From Meloidogyne chitwoodi (taxonomy: Eukaryota; Nematoda; Chromadorea; Rhabditida; Meloidogynidae): 64,000 nt of DNA. This document shows positions 47,327 to 57,780 of the stretch, in pieces. The notes under the pieces were generated by a model, which was not told the DNA's origin, did no database searches, and worked only from the letters and a program-made list of their open reading frames with translations. A program made the position numbers and the translations under genes. The stretch lies in assembly GCA_015183035.1 (NCBI GenBank), contig JACZZP010000018.1, forward strand, positions 372,001 through 436,000, written 5' to 3'. Positions within the stretch are counted from its first letter, which is position 1, and each line of letters opens with the position of its first letter.

Positions 47327-47469
47327 ATTCCAATGTCATGAAAAGTTACCAAAGGATGACCACTTTTTTTGTCCCCATAAATGACTACTTTAATGTTTCC
47401 ATATTTAGTTTCAATTATTTCTTCACTCCCATCAAGATTAATTTCTGAATCTGGCATTGATGTATAAAC

Positions 47470-48454
47470 GATTACCGGAAAATTCCTCTTCGGAAAATTC
47501 CTCTCGGAAAATTCCTCTTCAAATTTTCGGAAAATTCCTCTTTAACGGAAAATTCCTCTTTAAGCAAAATAATCGGAAAATTCCTCTTCGGAAATTCCTC
47601 TTTTTAGAGGAAAATTCCTCTCCAAATTAAAAATTATTAAAAATTATGGTTGTTCTTTAATATATGGGACCCGAACTCGGATCAAGTAACACATATCATT
47701 CGATTCCTCTTGTCGAGCTGAGTTCGAATAAATAAATTTTATTTATAGGAAAAATGTTTGAGCCGAGTTACAGGTCCCTGAAATTCGAAAAACCATATGG
47801 GGGACCAAGCTCTTTTTGGTGTGAAAAATTCGTTTATACAAATGATAGCTCATTCGAAAGAACTCTTCGAAACCTATCGAATGAGACCAAAATTGTCGAA
47901 ATTGAACGATTTTGAAGAAAGTTATGAAGGACCGAAGTTTGCTGGAAAACACGCCAAACTTGGACCTATTGGGAGTTTTTTATGACTTCTTCATTTGGGA
48001 GCCCATCTCTCGTTGGCTTTTGATACATTCGTTATTCTACGGCGCAAATTACAACAAAATAATTAATTCAGTGAAAATAATTGAAGTGCAGCCGCGATAA
48101 TCACCTCAAATGAGCTTACTCCCCCCTATGGTTTTTCGATATTTGGGGACCTGTAACTCGGTGAGTATTTGTCTCCTGCAAGAAATTCTTATATATTCGA
48201 ACTCAGCTCGACAAGAGGAATCGAATGATATGTGTTACTTGATCCGAGTTCGGGTCCCATATACTAAAGAACAACCATAATTTTTAATAATTTTTAATTT
48301 GGAGAGGAATTTTCCTCTAAAAAGAGGAATTTCCGAAGAGGAATTTTCCGATTATTTTGCTTAAAGAGGAATTTTCCGTTAAAGAGGAATTTTCCGAAAA
48401 TTTGGAGAGGAATTTTCCGAGAGGAATTTTCCGAAGAGGAATTTTCCGGTCACC
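47470..48454. mobile_element. 985-bp foldback element with GGAAAATTCCTCTT arms
   Basis: About 260-bp inverted arms are made of repeated CGGAAAATTCCTCTT. They enclose a core of about 450 bp homologous to the interior of the 730-bp element at 45540 (shared TTTGCGCCGTAGAATAACG, CAAGTTTGGCGTG, TCATTCGATAGGT). An 8-bp duplication GTATAAAC (47462-47469 and 48455-48462) is single in the intact NDRG gene. The core has its own inner inverted repeats, so this may be one element captured inside another. No transposase frame. Confidence 0.88.
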
Positions 48455-48559
48455 GTATAAACACCCATTTCAATAGAATTTGTAGTATTCATTCTGAAAA
48501 AACAAACAAATTTTAAAAAACTTTGATTTAAATTTTCCAGTGCACTTTCGGTATAATCC

Positions 48560-48645
48560 CCGAGAGGCGACTAATTGTCCCGCTGTTAATTATATTTGCG
48601 GCTAGTTGTCTTTTCTTCTTGTGGCGGCGGCTAATTGTCGCGAAT
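48560..48645 (+). promoter_or_regulatory. Three GCGRCTARTTGTC motifs upstream of the Tousled-like kinase
   Basis: GGCGACTAATTGTCCCG (48566), GCGGCTAGTTGTC (48598) and GGCGGCTAATTGTCGCG (48626) lie within 80 bp, 100-180 bp before the probable ATG at 48748. They are related to GCGACTAGTCGG in the HSP70-like promoters. A CCAG acceptor at about 48540 could be a trans-splice site. Function is inferred from repetition and position only. Confidence 0.5.
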
Positions 48646-48747
48646 TTTTGTACCTATCACTGGCATTCTGTTTTTGGAACGATTATCTTCTGTTTATTAT
48701 TTTACTTTTATTTCCTATTTTTCATAAAATTTGTCGTAAAATTTAGA

Positions 48748-51700
48748 ATGAATCAAGTTGAAATAGTAAATATTAATGGAGGTGAATCTTCTGATAATGA
48801 CGTTGGTCCGAGTGATCCTAAGAAAATGCGACGTGGAAAGATTACTGATTATACTTTCAAGGTTTTTTTTGGAACTTTTACTTTGTTAAAATTAGAGATT
48901 GTTGGCTTTTGCTCTCTTCTAATTTTTTAAATAATTCCCTCTTTGCTTTAAAAAATCGATTTTAGTTAAAAACAAGCCCAAAACGGCCAATTATTGCAAA
49001 CTATCCAAATGGTGATAGCCTTAGCAGTGATTCTGCTCAGGTTTGTTATTTTAACTTTAAAAGTAATTTAACGTTTCCGAAAAGTGTTAATAGGATAGAG
49101 AATGTATTTATTGATAAAAACATCTCTTGACATTAACATATATTTTAATTATTCTAATTTAACTTTTTTGTTAAATTTCAGTTAACTCCTATGCATATTT
49201 TTTCTTCTTCTCATTCCATGAATAGCCATGTAAGATTTGTTGGAGGAGGAGGGAGTATTTACTCTGGCAGTGATTCAAACCCCAGTCCTCCAAATTCAAC
49301 AATGATTTTATCAAAAAATGAAAAATATGTTCAAACACTTGAAAGTGGAGATTTGACTGACAGACATGATGAAAAGAAGTCTAAAGAAATTGAAAATTTA
49401 GTGAGAGCTACAACTGAATTAAAACAAGTATTAGAAGTTCAACGAAGTAAAGTTAGGGCAAGTAAGGAGACAATAAAACGATTACTTGTTGAACAATCTC
49501 GAATGGAACGAAAACAGGTTTTTTTTACTTTTGCAGGGTATACTTTTCCTTCTTTTTGGTGGTTTTTTTTTTACTTAAAACGGAACATTATTGTTACCAC
49601 AAATCTTCTGTATACTTTTTAGTATCAATTGATAGAGCGACACCGAGCTTTTATTATAAAGTGGGATGCTGATTTTTCTTGCATAATTACTTTTTAACTA
49701 TTTCTTTTATTGTTAGTTTTGCTCTATCCTTTGACACCAAAAAATTATATATTAGATTTCTGGTGACATTAACTGAATGTTCTAGTGTTGGATTTCCATA
49801 GTTTGTTTGAAAGCCCATTTTCATACAATAATTCTCCTTGAACTTTTTGTTTGGTTTTTCTTGTTCGCCTTTATTTTTCTTATTTGTTTTTGACCCAAAA
49901 CCCCTTGAAAGGATTTTTTATTCCCTTTTAACAAAATTTATATTGTTAGGCTAAAGAACGTGTAATGGAAGCAACAATTCGAATTGGTCAATTCCGACCA
50001 GCTCGTGTTGGCGAACATTTTAAAGATCAATGGATAGATGGATGGGCAATGGAAGAAATAAACAAAAAATTGCAACGGATAAATCAGGAAAGAAATGACA
50101 TTGTTAATGCAACAAAAAACTTAAAAACTCGAAAATCAATGAAAGATTCAAAAAGACAAAGTTCTTCTTCTGATTTGCCATCTACTTCAAACAATGTTTA
50201 CACTGATGATGGATTTTTAAAACCTGAACTTCCACCAAAGGAAATGACTGCTCAAGAGTATATTGAACAAGAAGAAATTTATAAACTTCGCAAGGTTTTT
50301 TTAAATTTTTAAAAATTAGAAATTAAAGTGTAATAATGGGGAGAAGAGGGAGACCACGGAAGACCCATTTCCTTGAAAAAAGACATTTAATGCTTAAAAA
50401 TTCCTGACTTTTACTCTGAGTACGAGAAAAACTAATACCTTGATGTCCATGTCTAGCTTGATTTTTGGTATGATTTTACGGTAAAATCAATTGTCTTCGA
50501 TTTTATCAAAAATGCCATATTTCTCATATTTAATTTTTCTATTTTTATAATAAAGAGTTAAATTTAGGAACATTTGAAAAAAGAAGAGACTGACCTTTTG
50601 ACTGAAAAAGACCGCCTTGAGCGCGAACGAAATCTTCACATTCGAGAAATGAAGCGTGTTCAATGCGAAGAGCAGAGTCGCTTCAAAGATCATATCCTTT
50701 TGAATGACCGTTATTTGTTGTTGTCATTGTTGGGAAAAGGAGGATTCAGGTTTTTTAATATTTTTAAAATTTGTGGGAATAATTTGGAACATTATTAACG
50801 ATTTTTCCTTTATTTTTGCTTAATTTGTAAAAATTAAATGTCTTTTGGCGGGTTCGAACCCACAACTTTGGGGAAGCTTTTTTTCATTTTTCCAACTACA
50901 CCAAAGAACACTTTGAACCGATTTTTTAATTTTTTGCTTATTATTTAGTGAAGTTTGGCGAGCATTTGACTTGGACGAAAATCGTTATGTTGCTTGTAAA
51001 ATTCATCAAGTAAATAAAGATTGGAAAGAAGACAAAAAAGCAAACTATGTAAAACACGCAATGCGTGAAAAAGACATTCACAAATCTTTGGATCATCCTC
51101 GGATAGTTCGCCTTTTTGATTTATTTACAATTGATAATGATTCTTTTTGTACTGTTTTGGAATATTGTGATGGTAATGATTTGGACTTTTATTTGAAACA
51201 ACACAAACAAATTCCTGAAAAGGAAGCTAGATGTATTATTATGCAGGTTTATTTTTTTATTTTTATCGTGGTCAGGGCTCTACCCAATTTTTTTGGAATT
51301 TATATTTTTTGAGGGAATTTAATTTTGTCCAATAAATTTTGTAAAATTTAAAAAATATAATTAAATAACTTTTTATTCTTTAAAAGGTTGTCAGTGCACT
51401 CAAATATTTAAGTGAACAGAAATATCCAATCATTCATTATGATTTGAAGCCTGCCAACATTTTATTACAATCTGGGACTACTAGCAGTGAAATAAAAATT
51501 ACAGATTTTGGTTTATCCAAAACAATGGAAAATGCTGATGATGGTGATGAAAGTATTGAATTGACTTCACAGGGTGCTGGGACTTATTGGTATTTTTTAT
51601 ATATATATATTTATTTTTAAATTTTAAATTAAAGGTATTTACCACCCGAAACATTTACTCCATTTTGTGATGGAGGTCCGCCTAAAATTAGCAATAAAGT

Positions 51701-52331
51701 TGATGTTTGGAGTGTTGGCGTAATTTTTTACCAATGTATATATGGAAAACGGGTTTATTTTTTTTAATTTAAATTTTTTTAAATATTAAAATTTAATTTA
51801 AAGCCTTTTGGACATGAAAAGACGCAGCAACAAATTTTAGAAGAGCGTACAATTTTTAATGCTCAAGAAGTTACTTTTCCATCAAAACCGCCGGTTACTC
51901 AAGCTGCTCAGGTTTTTTAAATTTTTATTATTTTTAGATTTGATTGAATTTTTATTAAATTTGTTTCTTAGGATTTTATTCGGCGCTGTCTTCAATGCCG
52001 AAAAGAAGAAAGGGCAGATGTAATCGAATTAATTCGCCACGAACTCTTTAGGCCAAGAGGACAGGTTTCTTTTTTTTCTTTATTTTAAATTTAATTTTAT
52101 AAAAAATTTTTTTATAAAGTTTTTGGATGTTCTGGGTATATTAGGGGGTGCAGGTTCGAATCCTTTTGTTGGACATAATTTTTATTTTTAACTAATTCAA
52201 CAAAAAATGAACAAAATCTTTAAAATAAAATTGTTCTGATATAGAAAAAAATTTTTTTTGTTAAGAAAAGTCAACAGCCCCAATCACCAAGTGCTAAATC
52301 GGGAAGACCTGAACAGGCAGATTGTGATTAA
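48748..52331 (+). CDS. tlk-1: Tousled-like serine/threonine kinase
   Basis: TLK kinases phosphorylate ASF1 histone chaperones and act in chromatin assembly during replication and transcription. The start is [18 protein letters not shown] at 48748; upstream in-frame codons lack support. The N-terminal half has coiled-coil segments ([46 protein letters not shown]) and the TLK motif [20 protein letters not shown]. The kinase domain shows [18 protein letters not shown], the lysine in VACKIHQ and [13 protein letters not shown] (HYD instead of HRD, usual for TLKs). It continues with [21 protein letters not shown] and [19 protein letters not shown]. The tail is [16 protein letters not shown] with the stop at 52329-52331. 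Introns hold an antisense and a truncated sense tRNA-like element. Assignment is firm. Confidence 0.95.
50839..50911 (-). repeat. tRNA-like element, tlk-1 intron (antisense)
   Basis: Minus strand: A-box TTTGGTGTAGTTGG and B-box GTGGGTTCGAACCC. The acceptor arms pair fairly well (GTTCTTT with AAAAGAC, about 6 of 7 counting G-T). The middle contains an A-rich run, so no anticodon arm forms. Confidence 0.7.
52124..52175 (+). repeat. Truncated tRNA-like element (B-box half), tlk-1 intron
   Basis: GGGGTGCAGGTTCGAATCC followed by TTTTGTTGGAC. No A-box within tRNA distance. Same strand as the host gene. Confidence 0.6.
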
Positions 52332-53006
52332 CAAAACAAAGAAAAAATAGATTCGGAGAAAGCGGGAGATTATATTTAAAAATATACACAATATTCCTTG
52401 ACTTTAATGCCGGACATTACCACCATCCGTATTTTCTTTTTATTTTTACTAATTTTCAATATCTTACCCAATTTTTCAATTTTTTTCCAATTTTTCAACA
52501 AAAAAAAACGTGTTTGGCGGGGGTTTTTTGACATACAACTTTCATACAAATATACTATACATATATTTAAATATTTTTTTTTCAGATTAATTTGTTTATT
52601 ATATATAAATATATTTTATAGCAAAAAAAAAAAATAATTGTTTTTCCATTTGTTTTTCTTTATTTCTCTCTCGGTTTGTTTAGGGGCTTTAACTTTTTAT
52701 TTTTTGAGAAAAAAATAATTTTATTTAAAAAATATATGATTTTCATGTTACAGCCCTTTTTCTAACCAATAATTTTTGCACATATTACACAGTGAATATA
52801 ATTTAAAAATGTCTATTTTGTAAAATTGAAAAGTGAGAGTAGGTAAAATATTTGGACGTTTTGCCCATTTATGATATTTGGACATTTTGTCCGTTTTAAG
52901 AGGTATTTGGACATTTTGTCCATTTTAACGTATTTGGACATTTTGTCCGTTAAGGTATTTTGACATGTTGTCCGTATTTTTTGAAATTTTTCGCAAAATA
53001 AAAAAT
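52332..53006. other. Convergent intergenic region tlk-1 / VPS33 with GGACATTTTGTCC repeats
   Basis: About five copies of a TTTGGACATTTTGTCC unit occupy 52850-52975. The unit is the same as in the VPS33 intron at 53325-53600. The remainder is AT-rich with no gene seen. Confidence 0.75.
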
Positions 53007-55728
53007 TTATTTAAAAGAATTAATCAAATCATTAGCATTCATAAAAGCAGTAGTACAACAAAATATTTTAAATTCAAGTTGATTTAAAATTGACATTTCT
53101 GCTCTAGTAATTCCCCCAATAACAAATAAAAGTGTTTGTCTATTTTCTGAAGAAATTTCTGATGGACGTTCATTTTCTATTGATAAAGTTTCTAATAAAG
53201 TTTTGTTAAAATCTATCCATTCCTTTTGTAATCCTTCTTCTACTATTCTTATTAAAAGTGATGGCTTTCCACCAGTTTTGACTTCTGTTTTTCTCTGAAA
53301 TTTGATTAATGTTGTTTTAGTACTTGGACATTTTGTCAATTTTTAGGTGTTTGGACATTTTGTCCATTTTTAAGTGTTTGGACATTTTGTCTTTTTTGAG
53401 TGTTTGGACATTTTGTCTTTTTTGAGTGTTTGGACATTTTGTTCTATTAAGGTGTATAAACATTTTGTCCATTTTTAGTGTTTGGACATTTTGTCCATTT
53501 TTAAGTGTTTGGACATTTTGTCTTTTTTGAGTGTTTGGACATTTTGTTCTTTTAAGGTGTTTAAACATTTTGTCCATTTTTTAGTTGGAACATTTTGTCA
53601 TTTTTAGAGATTATTTGGACATTTTAACCAATTATTAAATCAAAAAATCAGTTTACCAATTCGTCAAAATCAGTTGAAGCAAATTTATATTTTCTAATTA
53701 ATTGATTAAAATTGCCAGGAGTATAAGAAACTTCCCATCTCTTTTCACAAAAATTTTCATCTTTAATTAAACCAGCAAGCTGTAATTTTAATAATAATTT
53801 TAATTCTGATATTCCATAACTCTTAAAAAAATTTCTATTTAAAAAAAATATTTAAAAAATTTACTTGAACAATTAATTTTGTATAATTCTGAAGAACAGA
53901 AGATTTTAAACCATTTGAAATTAACGATTGTAAAATTATTAGGCGCAAAATTGAATTAATTTCTCTCATTTCTATTAGTGAATTTTCGATAAACGGATGT
54001 ATTTTGTCATGTTGAGGATTACGAAAAATTTCTAAAAATGAAGAAAACAATTTTTTAATTTTCAAAAATAAAGAAAAAGTAAACAATTTGTCAAAAAAAG
54101 AAAAAACATTAAATTCCAACAAAATTTATTTTAAAAAACCTTGTTCACATCGCAATATTCCCCTATAAAAATCATCAGATTCTCGTTGTTGTACAGCTGC
54201 TGCAAGACGCATAAATGTCCCTGTTGATTTACGCTTGACAACAACATTTGGCAATTTTGCAACAAAATTTTTGTACTGCGCAATAGAGTCGAGAGACTTT
54301 CTTTGCTTAAAAAAGAACCCAAAATCAATTCAAAAATTAAAAAAGAAACCTGTTCTTCCCCTTTTAATTCATCAACAATTTCTCTAAGTTTTAACGCAAT
54401 ACCGCCAACAGACAAATCTTGTAATTGTTCATAAATTTGGTCATTTAATAGAATTTCTTCAAAATCGTGCTTCTTTTGTTGATCAGATTTTTCATCAGAA
54501 GAAGAAGAAGATTCTTCTGCTGGGATTTTAATTATTCCTGAAAAAGGAAAAAATATTATCGATATTGACTTTACAAATCAGAGAGAAGGAAAATTAAACC
54601 ACAAAACCAAACACACTACCACTACACCACACATTCTCACATTGAGTTTATTTATATTTTTATATACATATTTTAAAGTATTTAATTTTGTTTTTGATTA
54701 GACGAGGAAAAGTAAAATAAACAAAAAATAAATAATAAAAAAAACCTCTCGAATCAATTCCAAAAAATTCATCACATACACCACCAAAAGTTGATTGTCT
54801 CAACATTGGAGTAAGTGGATCAATCCATCGATCGATTAGAACAACATCAGAAATATTTCGAAATTCATTTTTTATTGAATCTGAAGACTTTTTTGCTGTC
54901 TAAAAAATTAAAAAAATTGAGAAAATAATTAAAATTTAAACCTCAAAATTTCAATTTCAATAAAAATACTTAAAATTTAAACCTCTCTTACATTTTGAGG
55001 AAATTTTTTCATAATTTCCAAAATATTTAAAGACCATTTTCCTTTTGAATAAAAATTAGGCAAACGATTAAATTGATCAACTAATTGTTTCAATGCTTTT
55101 GCACATTGATAAAGATAATTCCAATCTCCATTAATAAATAATTGTGGTGCTAATTGAGGTAAATCCATAGTAATTAGTCCAAATTGTTCACTTGGAAACC
55201 AATTAACCGAAAGACTTTTAATTGTACAAATACGATCCCAAACTAATTTATCTTCTTTTAAACGTTCTGTAATTGTAAATGTTTTTTCTGGAATGAAAAA
55301 TAAGTGAACAGTGCATTGACACTAAAAAAATAAAAGTAAAGATTTTAATTTTATCCATAAAAAATCGAAGCCCCTCCCTTAAATAATTAAAAATAAAATA
55401 ACCCGTTCGTCCAATTTACGTAGCCAACTTTTAACTAATTCAATCGAAGTCTGAGTGGCATAAAGAAGAAAAACAAGATTTGCAGCATTAGAATTTCCAG
55501 GATTATTTAACGAATAATTTTTGCCAATATTTAAATTTTGTGTCAAAACGTTTGGTGTTACAATCTAATTTTAAAAAAAAATAAATAGTTAAAAAAAAGA
55601 AATACCAAATTTAATAATCTCATCATCTTTTTCCCGTCCCAAACCAAATCAATTGTTCCTTCAAATGAGGAAAATGCATCCAAAAATATTCTTTGAGAAA
55701 AATGTCGAGTAAAGTCAGAGAATCGCAT
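53007..55728 (-). CDS. vps-33: VPS33, Sec1/Munc18-family vesicle-fusion protein
   Basis: SM protein that chaperones SNARE assembly in late endosome and lysosome fusion (HOPS, or CHEVI for VPS33B). The start ATG 55728 gives MRFSDFTRHFSQRIFLDAF. SM features in order: VHLFFIPEKTFTITERL, FGLITMDLPQLAPQLFINGD, YQCAKALKQLVDQFNRLPN, then the diagnostic DVVLIDRWIDPLTPMLRQ and DEFFGI. A later part contains KLREIVDELKGEEQ. The C-terminus LLFVIGGITRAEMSILNQLE resembles the GG-T-EI-ALR strand of VPS33 and the end seems closer to VPS33B than VPS33A. The paralogue choice is uncertain. It begins 147 bp after the GTF2H3 stop on the same strand, so the two may be one operon. One intron is a minisatellite and another carries a partial tRNA-like element. 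Confidence 0.85.
53325..53600. repeat. Minisatellite of TTTGGACATTTTGTCC units, VPS33 intron
   Basis: About ten copies of a 25-26-bp unit (GTGTTTGGACATTTTGTC plus a short T-rich spacer) occupy nearly all of the intron before the last VPS33 exon. The open frame with repeated KMFKHLKRTKCPNTQ on the minus strand is a repeat shadow. Confidence 0.9.
54597..54640 (-). repeat. Partial tRNA-like element (A-box half), VPS33 intron
   Basis: Minus strand GTGTGGTGTAGTGGTAGTG followed by TGTTTGG. No B-box downstream. Near-identical to the 5' half of 15121-15194. Same strand as the host gene. Confidence 0.55.
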
Positions 55729-55874
55729 TTTCTTTTTTAAGTTTTTAAAAATCAAATAAATATATTTAAAAAATAAAAATGATTAAAAAACATACATTAA
55801 AAACAAAAAAATAATAAAACAATTTATAAGTTCAAATAAAATAAAGAAAAACAAATAATTTAAACCCGTGTGTG

Positions 55875-57229
55875 TCAATTTTCATTTCTTTTTTGTTGTT
55901 GCTGAACATTTTTTATTGGAGGACGTTTTTGCTGAAGAAACAATGGACGAGGAAATACAGCACTAAAATAAAAAATTAATTAATAAAGGTTTTTTAAAGT
56001 CGTAAAGAACTAAAAATTTTGAAAAAATAAAGATTAAATTCTTGAAGTATTTCAGAAAATTAAAGAGAATTTTAATTTAAAAATGTGACTAAAATAAAAT
56101 TAAAAAAAACTAACTTGCAAACTTTACAAAAAGGAACATAATTACACGTAACTGAAAGACAAACAGAGCAAACCCATCCAATGCTCAAAAGTTTATTGTG
56201 ACAATGACAAACTGCCCTATAATCAATATCATGTTGATGGTGAATAAATAATGAATTGTTAGGGACATTAAGGTATTCACTCTGAAAAAAGGTTAAAAAT
56301 ACACATTTTTAAAGATTAAATAATTTTTATTAGAAGTAAAAATTGAAGAAAAACTTCTATTTTTGATAAAAAAAAAGAAACTTCAAAAATAGAGATCTTT
56401 TTCCACTAGCATGACTCGAACCCTGGACACGCTAATTCAAAGCCAGAAACTTTCCCAACTACACCACAGAATCAACAAAAAGTATACTACAAAATATTAA
56501 TAAAATAAAACCAAAATAGTCTGCGCAAGTAATTTAATATTGTCAAGTGTCACATATGTTCCGCCAGTTATATCACAGGCCTGTTGAAGTATTGGAACAT
56601 TTCCATTCAAACAAACTGCATTTACAACAAGAGAGGAATGTTTTGAAGCAAAAAATAAATTCATCAAAGTACTATGTTCGTTAGAAAGATTATTGGCCAA
56701 ATTTATAATAATAATTGAACCAGAACAATTTTGATATTGTTTGGAGAATTTTGTAAAAGCTGAAAACTGAATAAATCAATGTTAAAGAAAATAATACTTT
56801 AAGGATTGAAAAAAGTACGCAAATAAGTGACACACTTTTAACAAAAGAATTTCCCAAAAAACCGAAAAAAATACCACAAATACTGAGTGAAATAGCAGCA
56901 GAATATTGTGAAGATGAAGGCTCATCACAATTCGCATGTTCTTCAAGTTTTTTGCGAAGAAAAATTTCAAGTGATTTAGCAAAATCATTGGTATTTTGAT
57001 TTGTTCCAATTTCCATAAACTTTTTGTTTGTCAATTTGGCTCCACCAGCGAGAACAAGTAGTTTGTTATTTGTTGATAAAAATAAATGAGTATTACATAA
57101 AGCAATTATAGCAGAGAATACATCTTCAATAATATTTGTTTCGTTGTTTTTTGAGATTAATATACCCCAATTTATTGAGTTGCAATCAACAATCACACTA
57201 GTAAAGTTGCTACTACTCATAATATACAA
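55875..57229 (-). CDS. TFIIH subunit p34 (TFB4/GTF2H3)
   Basis: Core TFIIH subunit acting in RNA polymerase II initiation and nucleotide-excision repair; it partners p44. The reading frame starts MYIMSSSN at 57229; MSSSN at 57220 is equally possible, just after a TTTTTTAG site that may be a trans-splice acceptor. The von-Willebrand-A-like fold is visible as TSVIVDCNSINWGIL, LVLAGGAKLTNKKF, SSSQYSAAISLSIC, NCSGSIIIIN, LVVNAVCLNGNVPILQQACD and ITGGTYVTL. The C-terminal zinc ribbon reads DIDYRAVCHCHNKLLSIGW then VCSVCLSVTCNYVPFCKVC, as in human GTF2H3. The last exon ends in a Gln/Lys-rich tail (stop at 55875-55877). One sense tRNA-like element lies in an intron. Confidence 0.93.
56401..56474 (-). 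repeat. tRNA-like element, GTF2H3 intron
   Basis: Minus strand: A-box GTGGTGTAGTTGGGAAAG and B-box AGGGTTCGAGTC, 3' end CTAGTGGAA. Acceptor arms do not pair. Same strand as the host gene. Confidence 0.68.
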
Positions 57230-57780
57230 CTAAAAAACAAAAAAATGTGCTCAAATTAACAAAATGTAGATAAAAAACAAAAAAAAAGAAATTCATGTGG
57301 CAATTCTAAAAGTTACCATTTTAAAAGTTAATAAAAAATAACGCCATAACTCAATGCTGAAAAAGGTATAAGGGCGCCACTCTGCACAAACACATCGATT
57401 TTTCTGGACCCGCGTTTTATTAGTTGAGCAAGACCATATTTTTTGGGATTAATCCGGTTCAGAATCAATCCGAAGATAAAAAAACTGAAACTGCGAAAAT
57501 GCAAAAGAGCCTGAAGAATACTCCGCTCTAGAAAACTTTTTAAAAACAAATAGCCGAAATCCAAATATTTTTTTATTTAACTTACAAAATCATCATAGCG
57601 TTCTTCCTCTGATAAAATATGACTAAGGAGTTGCAACTACACATACTAAGCAGGCAGATTTTGAAGTATAAGACATACTAGTTTCGACGTTTAAATAAAG
57701 TAAAAAAACAATTAAACTAAAAAAATCTCTAAAGTCAATATAATTTATCTAAAAACACCATATATCCAAAAATATAAAAG
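57230..57780. other. Region between HSP70-like B and GTF2H3
   Basis: 550 bp of AT-rich sequence on the 3' side of HSP70-like B and the 5' side of GTF2H3. An EEERYDDF-like codon run with a following GTAAG lies near 57590-57620 on the minus strand, but I cannot attach it to a gene. No other feature seen. Confidence 0.45.

Larger units (their letters stand above)
47064..48492 (-). pseudogene. Truncated, twice-interrupted copy of NDRG exon 1
   Basis: Reading leftward from the ATG at 48492, the sequence matches the first exon of the intact NDRG gene at 59854, including about 20 bp of pre-ATG sequence with TTTTTTCAG. Matching pieces are MNTTNSIEMGVYT, the segment with SEEIIETKYGNIKVVIYGDK, and MNSDMNFNNFF to YNINAPGQEFGASKLPS. 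Homology stops at about 47080, where the intact gene has its first intron donor. Two insertions (985 bp and 110 bp), each with an 8-bp duplication, break it. No downstream NDRG exons follow, so it is a partial duplicate. It lies tail to tail with HSP70-like A. Confidence 0.9.

Noticed and set aside
47797..48100. Short frames inside the 985-bp element as a transposase remnant
   Set aside because: Too short, different in each copy of the core, and without DDE-type motifs; the element looks non-autonomous.
53317..53577. Minus-strand frame rich in KMFKHLKRTK
   Set aside because: Minisatellite shadow in a VPS33 intron.
57328..57564. 78-codon minus-strand frame between HSP70-like B and GTF2H3
   Set aside because: No recognisable motif and no splice or start context; most likely random.
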